A DNA stretch of 64,000 nt, taken from the NCBI RefSeq assembly GCF_003121985.1, contig NZ_QEWP01000003.1, forward strand, positions 372,001 through 436,000, written 5' to 3'. Position 1 is the stretch's first letter. Each line of letters opens with the position of its first letter. The position numbers and the translations under genes are program-made. Origin of the DNA: Marinilabilia rubra. Lineage in GTDB: Bacteria > Bacteroidota > Bacteroidia > Bacteroidales > Marinilabiliaceae. Shown here one piece after another: positions 35,124-44,906 of this stretch. Below the pieces are notes generated by a model that searched no databases, was not told the DNA's origin, and was given only the letters and a program-made list of their open reading frames with translations.

Positions 35124-37966
35124 TTCTTCCGAACCCCCAGCACACAACTATCTTTGTGAGCCCTTACATTGCCATTAAGGTCGAACACCTGGCCCCAAAT
35201 GATGTAAATTCCCGGTGCTGCCAGTGTGTGGTCATCAGTGATGCCGTCCCAGGTGATTTGCCCGGAAGTATCCAGTGTTTGGTTGTCTACGAGTCTTCTT
35301 ATTTCGTTACCCTCGGCATCAAATACCGAAAAGGAACCTTTTTGCCCGGGTTTTTCAAAAGCATAGGAGATGATTAACTGATCCTCAGTTCCATCAAGAT
35401 TGGGTGTAAAAATTTCAGGTGATAATTCAAATAACGCAGCTGTTCTTGCATCACGTTGATTTATCAACTGGGAGTTAGAAGCTCCCGGGGTTCCATAACC
35501 CGAAGTTGAAGAAGCAGAATGCCAAATAAGCGGATTATTGGTTTTGGCATCATAATTTGTTCGTTCAAGGGCTACTCCTTTTGTATGAGACAATAATTCA
35601 AAATGCCGTTCCGGCTCATAATCAAAGCGGTCGATTACCTGCCCGTTTAGGCGCGTCAGGAAAACAGTGCCCCCCTCATTCACATAATTGGGTAAATCCG
35701 CGATTTCTCTTATCGCATTTTCAGAGTTCTCGGGGTAGTTACTTTTTAACCAATGGGCATCTTGAGTCAGGCACAGATAATGCCCGGGCAAGAGCCAACG
35801 AATGTGATCTGACAAAAGGACCAACTCTTCGGGATCTCCTTTTTTGTCATTGCGGGCCAGACATAAACTATCCAGAGAAATAATTTTATCAGACCGGTTG
35901 AAAATCTCCACATAATCGGCACCTTCTGATGGTGGATCAAACATCAGTTCATTGATGACCACATCAAAGCTGTCGAGCCTTCCCGGAAAACCAAACGGCA
36001 ATTCATATGGCGCAGCCAGATAATTCCCCTCCAAATCCCTGATATTCTGATGCATTATAAAACTTTCAACCACATTCGGCTTGAACGTCTTCCCAAATGT
36101 AACCGTAAATACATCTCTGAAAACCTCATCCATAATTATGGAATCTATATTTAATCCGACATTCTCAGATATCCATTCTTCAAAATCCACTGATTTTACA
36201 TCCAGTGGCTCGGCAAAAACCAGTTTTAATACTGAATCAATTTCAAGCCATGCATCCTGAAGTGAAGGTGAAAACAAATCAGTATTTACTCCGGCCACCG
36301 AATTTTCAAAACCGGGTGTTCCCCCCTCTTCATTCTGACAATATGTCCAATTCCATGAATGCCCGGAAAGGTTTTCCGTATCTACCACTTCCAAGCTCCA
36401 ACCACCGCTTTGTTTGTAAGATTTTCCTGACAATCGGCCGGGATACCTAAAAGAAGCCACAACTAAACCAGAAGGATTCCTAAGAATTATTTCCCCTCCC
36501 CCATTCGTTAGTGACGACCAGGCTTCCATGTGAAGAGCATTTTCAAATCCAGTTTCTTCATCAGGCACCAAAACAACATATTCTCCGGGAAACAGAAGAA
36601 AATCTGGCAAGTCTTTCTGGTTAGCGTTAACCATAAGTGACATATTACTGAAACTCACCGGCAGGTCTGAACGATTGTATAATTCCAGGTACTCTGCTTC
36701 GGGCAAAAAGACAGATGGAGTGGGATCATGCATGATTTCGGAAATCACAATATCATAGGGAGCCGCTTCGTGATAGTAAATGGAATAAGGGCCTTTGGCT
36801 AAAGTATCCCCGTTGGTCCAGGCAAGGTCCTGAATTAACAATTCAATTTCCTCAGCATCCGGAAGGGGATTATCAAGATGCAAAACACATATTGACTCAT
36901 TAAGCATTTCAATATCATCCACCCGCCACTCTTTGCCGGAAAACACAATCTTATCCGGTGTCAGGTTTTCTATTGGAAAGGGTTGGTTGAATTCCAGCCT
37001 TATTTGGTGGTAACTTTCAGCGGTCAACCTCTCAACCGCAGGATGCAGATAGGATATTTGCAGAGTGGTATCCTCCATTGCGGTTCCGGAAGCATCGCTC
37101 CACCCTGAAACGGTCAGCAAGCCGTTTTCAAAATCAGGCAATCTATCCTTGAGGCCCAGGATAATCTTTTTGGAATTTACTCCGAAGTTAAGTTCGAAAA
37201 TATCCAGTGTGCCAGAATTCTCAAGTGTCAGCGAAGGTTGAGAACGCTCAATGGAAATCTCTTCCGAAAATGTGAATGCCAACTCAGTTCCATTAACGAC
37301 ATTCATCTCCACCATCGCCGGAGCAACAGTATCGGTATAAGCTTCCCCTGTAACAGAAACCGGCCCAAACCAAAATTTATCGAATCGGGTTTTTGTATAA
37401 TGGCAGCTTAAACCAAAAAATTTTGAAGCCAAACCGAATTTACTATTGGTCTGTCCTTCCTGCTGCCATCCTGAGCCGGCATTGGTCTCCAGAAACCACT
37501 CTCCACCTTTTTCCCGCTCAACCCTCACCTGAGCAATAACCGGATCCATATCCAGCAGGTCTTCTCGTCCTTCAATAAGCAAGCGGTCTTCTCCATTCCT
37601 CCGCTCCCATAGTGATATATTGTCATCTGAGGTTCCCACTACCAGATAAAAACCATTTTTGAAATTTTCCTTTCCATCAGTTGCGAGGAACACTTGAAAA
37701 TAATTGGATGACGAGGGATTGAAATCAAGTTGAAAGGCCATTTCCCAGGAAGCATTTTCAAATGCCTGGGAATTTGTAAATAAAAAAGCCTCACCCGAAA
37801 CTTCAGGCGCATTTAATTGAATAATATTGCCCTCCTCCGGAGAAACAAAGAAATTAGTATCACCGGTCCACGCTTCAGGAAACGGATTCAGGAAATCCCC
37901 AAAAGACAGACTGAGAAAGGGATAGCACAAGAGAACAACAAGAAAGCAACGAAGAATAGATTTCAT
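35120..37966 (-). CDS. Secreted lamin-tail domain protein
   Basis: The 948-aa protein has a signal peptide (to about residue 22) and is built of secreted modules. A first lectin-like part is followed by two lamin-tail domains, YDIVISEIMHDPTPS...EYLELYNRSD (about 400-510) and FDVVINELMFDPPSEGADYVEIFNRSD (about 675-800). The C-terminus (FELSPEIFTPNLDGTEDQL to GIYIIWGQVFDLNG) resembles a FlgD-like Ig domain. Lamin-tail proteins of this type are common in Bacteroidota and often associate with secreted nucleases or adhesion; no enzymatic domain is seen here. It is transcribed alone. Confidence 0.9.
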   Translation of the reverse strand: MKSILRCFLVVLLCYPFLSLSFGDFLNPFPEAWTGDTNFFVSPEEGNIIQLNAPEVSGEAFLFTNSQAFENASWEMAFQLDFNPSSSNYFQVFLATDGKENFKNGFYLVVGTSDDNISLWERRNGEDRLLIEGREDLLDMDPVIAQVRVEREKGGEWFLETNAGSGWQQEGQTNSKFGLASKFFGLSCHYTKTRFDKFWFGPVSVTGEAYTDTVAPAMVEMNVVNGTELAFTFSEEISIERSQPSLTLENSGTLDIFELNFGVNSKKIILGLKDRLPDFENGLLTVSGWSDASGTAMEDTTLQISYLHPAVERLTAESYHQIRLEFNQPFPIENLTPDKIVFSGKEWRVDDIEMLNESICVLHLDNPLPDAEEIELLIQDLAWTNGDTLAKGPYSIYYHEAAPYDIVISEIMHDPTPSVFLPEAEYLELYNRSDLPVSFSNMSLMVNANQKDLPDFLLFPGEYVVLVPDEETGFENALHMEAWSSLTNGGGEIILRNPSGLVVASFRYPGRLSGKSYKQSGGWSLEVVDTENLSGHSWNWTYCQNEEGGTPGFENSVAGVNTDLFSPSLQDAWLEIDSVLKLVFAEPLDVKSVDFEEWISENVGLNIDSIIMDEVFRDVFTVTFGKTFKPNVVESFIMHQNIRDLEGNYLAAPYELPFGFPGRLDSFDVVINELMFDPPSEGADYVEIFNRSDKIISLDSLCLARNDKKGDPEELVLLSDHIRWLLPGHYLCLTQDAHWLKSNYPENSENAIREIADLPNYVNEGGTVFLTRLNGQVIDRFDYEPERHFELLSHTKGVALERTNYDAKTNNPLIWHSASSTSGYGTPGASNSQLINQRDARTAALFELSPEIFTPNLDGTEDQLIISYAFEKPGQKGSFSVFDAEGNEIRRLVDNQTLDTSGQITWDGITDDHTLAAPGIYIIWGQVFDLNGNVRAHKDSCVLGVRKN

Positions 37967-38125
37967 TTGATTAGGGTTTATTACTTAAAAGTATTAATTT
38001 TGTGTCGATTGTGTCAAAAAAAGACCCAACAAAGCGGAATATGAAATTATTCAATCCCTATTTTGTAATAAACCCATTCTTGATGCAAGGTAATTAATTT
38101 TTTTGTCAATAAAAACGAAATATTA

Positions 38126-38200
38126 TCACATGGAGCTTTCTGGAAATCCGGAGATCTCCGGGTTTGGACAAAACCTCTAAAACATAAGGCCCCCATGTGA
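38126..38200 (+). promoter_or_regulatory. Structured 5' leader of asd (candidate cis-regulatory RNA)
   Basis: An 8-bp closing stem TCACATGG/CCATGTGA encloses two further hairpins: the perfect palindrome CCGGAGATCTCCGG (38148-38161) and GGGTTTGGACAAAACC (38160-38175). It ends 25 bases before the asd start codon. It does not match a riboswitch class that I know. It could regulate asd translation or be a REP-like repeat. Confidence 0.5.
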
Positions 38201-38225
38201 CCATTTATTAACCAAAATTAAACAC

Positions 38226-39236
38226 ATGAAAGTAGCTATTGTAGGAGCCAGCGGTGCTGTAGGACAAGAGTTTTTAAACATTCTTGAGAACAGAGATTTT
38301 CCAATGGATGAACTCGTATTATTCGGATCTGCCAGAAGTGCAGGACGAAAATACAACTTCAGGGGGAAAGAGCTGGTAGTCAAAGAGCTTCAACACAACG
38401 ACGATTTTAAAGATATTGATATTGCCCTCACCAGTGCAGGTGGAGGCACTTCCAAAGAATTCGAAAAAACCATTACCAAACATGGCACCATCATGATTGA
38501 CAACTCCAGCGCATTCCGTCTGGATGATGATGTGCCTTTGGTAGTACCTGAAGTAAATGCGGCTGACTGTGCCAACCGTCCGCGCAATGTAATTGCCAAC
38601 CCCAACTGTACCACCATCCAGATGGTTGTTGCCCTGAAAGCCATTGAGGATATATCTCATATCCGCAGGGTGCATGTTTCTACCTACCAGGCAGCCAGCG
38701 GGGCCGGTGCGACTGGCATGGACGAACTGGAAAACCAGTTTAAGCAGATTGTGAATGGTGAAAAACCCGACGTAGAGAAATTCACGCACCAGCTGGCCAT
38801 GAATATCATTCCTCACGTGGATGTATTTACCGACAACGGATACACCAAAGAGGAGATGAAGATGTTCAATGAAACCCGAAAAATCATGCACTCCGATGTT
38901 CAGGTGAGTGCCATGTGTGTGCGAATTCCGATTATGCGCGCTCACTCGGAGTCTATATGGGTAGAGACTGAACGTCCGGTTAGTGTAGAAGAAGCCACTG
39001 AGGCCTTCAGCAAAGCCGAGGGTATAAAGGTGATTGATAACCCAGACAAAAACGAATATCCAATGCCTCTCTTCCTTTCAGGTGAGGATGAAGTTTTTGT
39101 CGGACGTATCCGCGCCGACCTGGCCAACCCCAATGGACTTACGTTCTGGGCCGTAGCCGACCAGATTCGCAAAGGAGCTGCTCTTAACGCAGTTCAAATT
39201 GCTGAATACATGGTAAAAGAAGGCATGGTGAAGTAA
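38226..39236 (+). CDS. asd: Aspartate-semialdehyde dehydrogenase
   Basis: Asd reduces aspartyl phosphate to aspartate semialdehyde, the branch point to lysine (and diaminopimelate), threonine and methionine. The 336-aa protein has the NADP-binding GASGAVGQ (about 8-15), the catalytic Cys in NPNCTT (about 134), and the substrate-binding [11 protein letters not shown] stretch (His near 241). The protein is of normal length. It lies alone, preceded by a structured leader and followed by a terminator, so it is transcribed as a single unit. Confidence 0.97.
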   Translation: MKVAIVGASGAVGQEFLNILENRDFPMDELVLFGSARSAGRKYNFRGKELVVKELQHNDDFKDIDIALTSAGGGTSKEFEKTITKHGTIMIDNSSAFRLDDDVPLVVPEVNAADCANRPRNVIANPNCTTIQMVVALKAIEDISHIRRVHVSTYQAASGAGATGMDELENQFKQIVNGEKPDVEKFTHQLAMNIIPHVDVFTDNGYTKEEMKMFNETRKIMHSDVQVSAMCVRIPIMRAHSESIWVETERPVSVEEATEAFSKAEGIKVIDNPDKNEYPMPLFLSGEDEVFVGRIRADLANPNGLTFWAVADQIRKGAALNAVQIAEYMVKEGMVK

Positions 39237-39265
39237 AAAATATTATTGATTTGTAATATATTTGA

Positions 39266-39298
39266 AACGGGACAGTTATTAACTGTTCCGTTTTTTTA
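39266..39298 (+). terminator. Terminator of asd
   Basis: The stem AACGGGACAGTT/AACTGTTCCGTT, with a 3-base loop and one G-T pair per arm, is followed by a run of seven T. Confidence 0.85.
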
Positions 39299-39309
39299 CT
39301 ATAAAAAAC

Positions 39310-39907
39310 ATGCTATCAAAAGATCTACACAAAATGACCCCCTCAGGAATTGGGACAGTTGTTCCCCATTTTTCTTGAAGAACCAAATCCGGAGTGGCGT
39401 GCACAATTTGAATCCGAAAAAGCCAGAATCATCCACCTGTTTTCAGAGGAGGAAATTGAACAAATAGATCACATTGGTAGCACAGCGATTTCCGGCATTA
39501 AGGCCAAACCAACCGTCGATATCCTGTTACAAATCACGCATGAAACCGGGGATCAAAAGGTGATTGATAACATTACTTCGCTTGGCTATGAATTCATTCC
39601 CCAACCGGACAACCCTCCACCACATATGATGTTTGTTAAAGGCTATACCACTGAAGGATTTAGTGGAAAAAGCTTCCATATTCATGTACGATACAAAGAC
39701 CATTGGAATGAAATACTCTTCAGTGATTATTTGCTACATCATCCTTCTATTGCCAAAAAATAGGAAGCCCTAAAGATAGTCCTGGCAAAAAGTTTCAAGT
39801 TTGACCGGGATGGATATACTGAGGCTAAAACAACCTTTGTGAACAAAGTTTTGGATTTGGCAAAGGACTATTTTAAAAGTTCTGAATACCAATCAATAGA
39901 CCGTTAG
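39310..39907 (+). pseudogene. GrpB-family (UPF0157) gene with frameshift and stop
   Basis: The reading from ATG 39310 (MLSKDLHKMTPS) shifts frame at an extra G near 39346; in the next frame it continues LGQLFPIFLEEPNPEW, then IDHIGSTAISGIKAKPTVDIL, and SFHIHVRYKDHWNEILFSDYL, typical of GrpB nucleotidyltransferase-like proteins. After IAKK it meets a TAG (39761-39763), beyond which the same frame continues EALKIVLAKSFKFDRDGYTE, the expected end of the family. Two lesions argue for a real pseudogene, unless the assembly has errors. Confidence 0.75.
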
Positions 39908-40265
39908 TCCCGATGCTTCGGGATAGATATTAGATTTAGGATGAATCTTAAAACATTGAAAATCTGCACTTTAACACAAAATGTGCTTTAATCATAAACC
40001 AATGATTCAGAGACTCTTGAAAAACTTTAACGGACTATTACCAATAAAACACTTTTATTAATTTTGGAGAGTTTATAGACCGACACTAACTAGTGTCGGT
40101 CCATAAAGTACCATTTGCGTCGTTACGCTTGCTCCCAAAATACTCATTTACCCAAGTAAACTCCGTTTTTGGGAGCTTCGCAGGCCTTGCAACTGGAACT
40201 TTCTGACCAGACACATGACTACTTAGTTTCAAAGCTGACTTTATAGACGGGCACTAACTACGGTC
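39895..40265. repeat. Repeat cluster upstream of the helD-like gene
   Basis: An R5 copy (39894-40043, CAATAGACCGTTAGTCCCGA to CTTTAACGGACTATTACC) is followed by the palindrome GACCGACACTAACTAGTGTCGGTC (40078-40101). A related TTTATAGACGGGCACTAACTA occurs again at about 40242-40262, and a TTTATAGACCCACACAAATT at 49442. No gene is seen here. Confidence 0.65.
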
Positions 40266-40369
40266 ACGGAGAACCTAAAGGAGTTTGAACGAATATCTAA
40301 CATTCAACTGGAAAACCGGATTCAAAGGAAATAGCTCCCCGTAACTTTCTTCTCCTAACCATCTTTTGC

Positions 40370-40377
40370 TATTTTTG
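40370..40377 (+). promoter_or_regulatory. Likely -7 box for the helD-like gene
   Basis: TATTTTTG matches the Bacteroidota consensus TAnnTTTG and lies 27 bases before the start codon, giving a short 5' leader. Confidence 0.45.
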
Positions 40378-40404
40378 CAGCCCTAACGAGAAAACAGGCG
40401 GAAG

Positions 40405-42468
40405 ATGTTCAACGGCAGCGAGAAAGAAGAAAGAGTATTCCTGCAGAAAATACTGGAGCGACTTAGATACACCCTTCGAAAAATTGACGGGACCATCAGT
40501 GAGCACTCCAAAGATGTTCAGGATTTCAAGGAGTATTTGTGGAACAACATGTCCGACATGGATCATGCCGAAAAAGTATCGGTGCGTCAGTCCATCACTC
40601 AAACAGCCATGACCGGTGAATCAGCTCTTGAACGCAAAAAAAGAATCCGGAAGCTTATAGACATCCCTTATTTTGGCAGAATTGATTTTGCCGAGGAAGA
40701 TCAAAAGCAACCCTGGCCCATCTATATCGGCATTCACTCTTTCTATGATTTTGAGACCCGTGAAAACCTTATTCACGACTGGCGGGCACCCATCTCAGGA
40801 ATGTTTTATGATTACGAACTGGGCCCTGCAGTTTTCAAGGTTCCTGATGGTGAAGTTGAAGGCGAAATCTCTCTCAAAAGGCAATACCGCATTCGGAAAA
40901 GCACGATGGAATTTATGCTCGAGAGTTCGCTTAACATCCATGACGATGTATTGCAAAAAGAATTAAGCGCCACATCGGATGAGAAAATGAAAAACATTGT
41001 GGCCACCATTCAGCGGGAACAGAACGCCATTATTCGTGACGAGGACGCCTTTGTGCTGATCATTCAAGGAGTTGCCGGATCAGGCAAAACCTCAATTGCC
41101 CTCCACCGCATTGCATATTTGCTTTACCGGTTCAAGGACACTATTTCATCCGATAACATCCTGATCATTTCGCCCAACAAAGTTTTTGGTGATTACATTG
41201 CCAACGTTTTGCCCGAACTAGGTGAGGAAAAAATCCTCGAAACAGGAATGGAGGACATTGCCAGGGAACAACTCAACAACAAGTACAAATTTCAGACTTT
41301 CTTTGAGCAGGTTTCGGATCTTGTTCACAAGAAAGATGAGGCTTTTTCTGAACGAATTCGCTTTAAAGCCACATTTGAATTTCTGAACTTGTTGAAAAAA
41401 TATTTGCTTCACATCGAAAACCATTATTTTGAAGCTAATGACGTCAAAGTAGACCGTTTTTTCATCCCTGCCGGTTATGCCGAGGAACGCTTCAGAGCCT
41501 GGAGCAGAGTGCCTTTGGCAAAAAGATTCCAAAGGGTAGCCAAAGATATTGTGGGAAGAGTCGAGATCATGCAAAAAACGGACATCCCAAAATCAGAAAT
41601 TAAAAAGACAGAAACACAGGTAAAGAAAATGTTCCGCATCACTAACCTGCAAAGTCTTTACAAAGATTTTTACGACTGGCTGCAACGCCCTGACATGTTT
41701 AAAAAACGGAAAGGAGGGCTCGAATTTGCTGATGTATTTCCGATGGTGTATCTTAAAATAATGTTCGAAGGCCCTCAAAGTGCCTCGAAAATCAAACACC
41801 TTCTGGTGGACGAAATGCAAGACTACACCCCTGTGCAATACGCTGTATTGAGTAAACTCTACCCATGCCGAAAAACAATCCTGGGCGATGCCAATCAATC
41901 GGTTAACCCCTTCAGTTCGAGCAAACATGAAGACATCTCCCGGGTATTCCCCAATGCGGTTACCATGAAATTAAACAAAAGCTACCGGTCAACTTTCGAA
42001 ATAACCAGTTTTGCACAGAACATCTCCCCCAACGACGAACTGGATCCGATCATTCGGCATGGCAAAGAACCACAAATTACAGGTGTTAAGACAGCCGGGA
42101 ATGAGCTGGGAAAAATATCCGGATTAATTGAAGAATTTCAACAATCCAGCAATCAATCATTGGGAATTATTTGCAAAAATCAGGAACAAGCCGATTCAAT
42201 TCATGAGCAGCTGAAACCACATCATAATGATGTCTATTTGCTCAACAGCGAAAGTGTGGCCTTTGTCAATGGAATTGTCATTACCACAGCCCATATGGCT
42301 AAAGGACTTGAGTTTGACAATGTAATCGTTCCTCATGTAAATAAAAAGAACTACAACAACGAAGTGGATAAAAGCATGCTTTACATTGCATGTACAAGAG
42401 CCATGCACCAGTTAAACCTGACACATTGCGGCGAATTGAGTGAATTATTGCGCTTTCCAGGAAATTGA
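40405..42468 (+). CDS. HelD-like RNA polymerase-recycling ATPase
   Basis: The 687-aa protein is a superfamily 1 UvrD-type ATPase of the HelD/HelR group. Members release stalled RNA polymerase from DNA and some confer rifampicin tolerance. It shows an N-terminal antiparallel coiled coil (about 8-70), then the conserved DWRAPISGMFYDYELG (about 125-140). The Walker A motif GVAGSGKT lies at about 222-229, Walker B LLVDEMQD at about 467, and motif VI-like YIACTRA near 657. Length and the DWR motif fit HelD better than UvrD or PcrA. The stop is 2 bases from that of the convergent response regulator gene. Confidence 0.9.
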   Translation: MFNGSEKEERVFLQKILERLRYTLRKIDGTISEHSKDVQDFKEYLWNNMSDMDHAEKVSVRQSITQTAMTGESALERKKRIRKLIDIPYFGRIDFAEEDQKQPWPIYIGIHSFYDFETRENLIHDWRAPISGMFYDYELGPAVFKVPDGEVEGEISLKRQYRIRKSTMEFMLESSLNIHDDVLQKELSATSDEKMKNIVATIQREQNAIIRDEDAFVLIIQGVAGSGKTSIALHRIAYLLYRFKDTISSDNILIISPNKVFGDYIANVLPELGEEKILETGMEDIAREQLNNKYKFQTFFEQVSDLVHKKDEAFSERIRFKATFEFLNLLKKYLLHIENHYFEANDVKVDRFFIPAGYAEERFRAWSRVPLAKRFQRVAKDIVGRVEIMQKTDIPKSEIKKTETQVKKMFRITNLQSLYKDFYDWLQRPDMFKKRKGGLEFADVFPMVYLKIMFEGPQSASKIKHLLVDEMQDYTPVQYAVLSKLYPCRKTILGDANQSVNPFSSSKHEDISRVFPNAVTMKLNKSYRSTFEITSFAQNISPNDELDPIIRHGKEPQITGVKTAGNELGKISGLIEEFQQSSNQSLGIICKNQEQADSIHEQLKPHHNDVYLLNSESVAFVNGIVITTAHMAKGLEFDNVIVPHVNKKNYNNEVDKSMLYIACTRAMHQLNLTHCGELSELLRFPGN

Positions 42469-42470
42469 CC

Positions 42471-43190
42471 TTAAGGATTATCTTCACGTAACACATACCC
42501 AACTGTTGGTATATTGTCAATCCTTAAACTTTTGTCGTCCTTAAGATATCGTCTGAGCTTGCTGATAAAAACGTCCAGGCTGCGCCCGTGAAAATAATCC
42601 ACATCTCCCCAGAGATTCATCAGGATTTCTTCACGTTTAACCAGTTGATTTTTTCGACCGGTAAGCATTTTCAGAACTTCACACTCACGCTTGGTCAACC
42701 GATGTGAATGATCATTGTTTCTTAACATCTGATTACTAAAATCAACGACAAAACTGCCAACGGGAATAGCCGGTTTCTCAGAGACCTGATTTTCAGTCCG
42801 GTTTAATCGTCTGGTAATGGCCTTAATCCTCCATATTAATTCATCCAACTCGAATGGTTTAACCAGATAATCATCCACCTCCAGTTCAAAAGCTTTTTGC
42901 TTATCATCTTTGTGCGACCGTTTGCTAATAATAAATACCGGAATGTTCTTATCGCGTCTTCGCACTCTTTCAGTCAGGGTAAATCCATCAATACCAGGCA
43001 ACATCAGATCGAAAATGCAAAAATCATGTCGCCCATTGCAGAAGTTCTCAAAGGCTTCATCTCCATCAATGCAATAAGTCACCTCGTGACCAAAACTTTT
43101 CAGCAGAGAAGAGATTTCAGCTCCCAAAGCCTGATCATCCTCAACCAAAAGAATGTTTAGTAAACCAGAGTCCATCAGTTTATTAAACAA
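42471..43190 (-). CDS. OmpR-family response regulator
   Basis: The 239-aa protein has an N-terminal receiver domain with acidic pocket (EDDQ), phosphoacceptor Asp in FDLMLPGIDGF (about 62) and KPFELDEL (Lys near 112). The C-terminal winged-helix domain contains RLTKRECEVLKMLTGRKNQLVKREEIL and ends with DNIPTVGYVL, both typical of OmpR/PhoB. No kinase gene is adjacent. It lies 30 bases downstream of tsaB and could be cotranscribed with it. Confidence 0.95.
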   Translation of the reverse strand: MFNKLMDSGLLNILLVEDDQALGAEISSLLKSFGHEVTYCIDGDEAFENFCNGRHDFCIFDLMLPGIDGFTLTERVRRRDKNIPVFIISKRSHKDDKQKAFELEVDDYLVKPFELDELIWRIKAITRRLNRTENQVSEKPAIPVGSFVVDFSNQMLRNNDHSHRLTKRECEVLKMLTGRKNQLVKREEILMNLWGDVDYFHGRSLDVFISKLRRYLKDDKSLRIDNIPTVGYVLREDNP

Positions 43191-43220
43191 AGCAAAACAT
43201 AGAGGGTTTAACGCAGGTGG

Positions 43221-43928
43221 TTACAACACCTTTTTTTTAGGAGTGGTAGCAATAAAATCCTTCAGATAAAACGGTTCAAAATAAGCTACATCTTCAAAAG
43301 CTTTTTGGTTCCAGGCTTCGAAAGCCAATGCAGCCATATTGCGGGCGAGGGGCCCTTCATCCTCAGGGAAAACGGCATTGGGGTGGTTTAGTGCTTCCTT
43401 GCATTTTCCGGCTCCATTGCCAAAGAAAAAGACTTTTCTTTGATCCAAAACATCCCTGTAACTTGTTTCATCTATGATGTCGGCAGAAGTTTTTCGCTGC
43501 TGTGTCATATTTGTATCAAACATGGCAGCATATACCTCCATTCTTCGGGCATCAATCATAGGACAAAACCAACTATCTTCGTCGGGATTAAAAGATAATT
43601 TCCCTTTCACCACCGGCCAGGCCAAAACAGAGAGGGACGGAATAGAAATCAAAGGCTTATCCATCGCGAAGCACACACCCTTGGCAGTAGAAACGCCTAT
43701 TCGTAACCCGGTATAAGAACCCGGTCCGCTACTCACAGCAACAGCATCCACATCAGTTATCTCAATTGCAACTCCTGAATCCTCAAAGAGCTGTTGTATT
43801 AATACGGTGAGTCGATTGGCATGAGAATTTCCTTCGCTCTCCTGCCTGGCTGCCACTACCTTACCATCCTTGGCCAAAGCCACAGAACACACTGTTGTTG
43901 AAGTCTCTATACAAAGAATATATGCCAT
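43221..43928 (-). CDS. tsaB: tRNA threonylcarbamoyladenosine protein TsaB
   Basis: TsaB is the scaffold partner of TsaD in making the t6A modification of tRNAs that read ANN codons. The protein begins MAYILCIETSTTVCSVAL, the usual N-terminal ASKHA segment, so I chose the ATG at 43928 rather than the upstream TTG. SSGPGSYTGLRIGVSTAKG (about residues 65-85) is the family hallmark. The C-terminal half is divergent, as is normal for TsaB. Confidence 0.95.
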   Translation of the reverse strand: MAYILCIETSTTVCSVALAKDGKVVAARQESEGNSHANRLTVLIQQLFEDSGVAIEITDVDAVAVSSGPGSYTGLRIGVSTAKGVCFAMDKPLISIPSLSVLAWPVVKGKLSFNPDEDSWFCPMIDARRMEVYAAMFDTNMTQQRKTSADIIDETSYRDVLDQRKVFFFGNGAGKCKEALNHPNAVFPEDEGPLARNMAALAFEAWNQKAFEDVAYFEPFYLKDFIATTPKKKVL

Positions 43929-44030
43929 CGCAAAAACTTTTTGCAAAAGTAGCGAATCAGCTTTAAGATCAAAAGCCGGAATTAAATGTTTTTTGCCAAT
44001 ATTTCAATGTATGCCTATTTCGCTGTCTTT

Positions 44031-44693
44031 TCATTGAAAGTAAAAACTCACGCCAAGTCCGAGACTCCATATATCCTTCAGGGTAATATAGTCCGTACGA
44101 ATGGCTTCAAGCAGATAAGCATCCAGGGCCGAAAACTCAAAATAGAGCCCCACTCCCGTTAAATGTTTATCTTTCACAGGTATATGCCATTCCCCTCCCC
44201 AAAAAGGAGCAAGGTGAACCTTATTCTGAAAATAATATTCTTTGGGATAATGTGGAGGAAGCCTTTTAAAGGTAGTATTGGTATTTCCCCAGTTTACAAT
44301 TAAGCCTGCCCTTGGCCAAAAATGCTTTAACCATGGAGACCTCGTCAAAAAGAAACTATTTTTTAAAGAAATGGTCTGAACCCCGACACTGCTACCACCA
44401 AAATTTTCGGACAAGTGACCATACATCAAAGTTGGCTCGTATATCTCCCACAACCGATATCCCAAACCTACCGATAAAAAGCCCACACTCCCGGCATACT
44501 GTACTTTGCCATGCGTAGGAAAAAACCAACGGGGTTTTATTCGGACAGTGTCTTCTTTTATCACTTTTGATCTTGGCTCATACATCCTTTCAATAAAAGG
44601 GGCCATAGGATGACTTGGGCGGGAAGCAAACTGCGCATCTCCTTCCGCCACAATTCCCATTAGCAACAAGAGCATTATCAACCAATATTTCAT
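44031..44693 (-). CDS. Predicted outer membrane beta-barrel protein, 220 aa
   Basis: The signal peptide (MKYWLIMLLLLMGIVAEGDA before QFAS) is followed by repeated amphipathic strands, including VGFLSVGLGYRLWEIYEPTLMYG and HLTGVGLYFEFSALDAYL, and the C-terminus LGLGVSFYFQ. This fits a small outer-membrane barrel. I do not recognise a specific family. It is transcribed alone between tsaB and a repeat copy. Confidence 0.82.
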   Translation of the reverse strand: MKYWLIMLLLLMGIVAEGDAQFASRPSHPMAPFIERMYEPRSKVIKEDTVRIKPRWFFPTHGKVQYAGSVGFLSVGLGYRLWEIYEPTLMYGHLSENFGGSSVGVQTISLKNSFFLTRSPWLKHFWPRAGLIVNWGNTNTTFKRLPPHYPKEYYFQNKVHLAPFWGGEWHIPVKDKHLTGVGLYFEFSALDAYLLEAIRTDYITLKDIWSLGLGVSFYFQ

Positions 44694-44751
44694 TACATAT
44701 ATATTCTTGGGAACTATGAAAATTCCTGAATTTTAAAAGAGCCTGTTTGTT

Positions 44752-44881
44752 GACGATAGATCTAAGATCTAAGACATATCATATGTTATTGCTTTTCTGA
44801 ACTTTAACACAACAAACCTCACTAAGACAAACAACTGAATTATACGGTCTTGCAAAAACTTAACGAAGCATTGTGTTGAAA
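44752..44881. repeat. Repeat R5 copy between two genes
   Basis: This copy is diverged: GATAGATCTAAGATCTAAGA at the left and CTTGCAAAAACTTAACGAAG at the right, with the AACTTTAACACAA segment typical of the family in between. Confidence 0.6.
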
Positions 44882-44906
44882 TACAATTCGCCATTTTCTG
44901 TACTGT

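Noticed and set aside
38126-38200. Lysine or SAM riboswitch before asd
   Set aside because: The region is too short for the lysine class and lacks the conserved core motifs of the SAM classes that I know.
42471-43190. Response regulator paired with the HelD-like gene as a rifampicin-response unit
   Set aside because: The genes are convergent, and nothing in sequence ties the regulator to RNA polymerase recycling.
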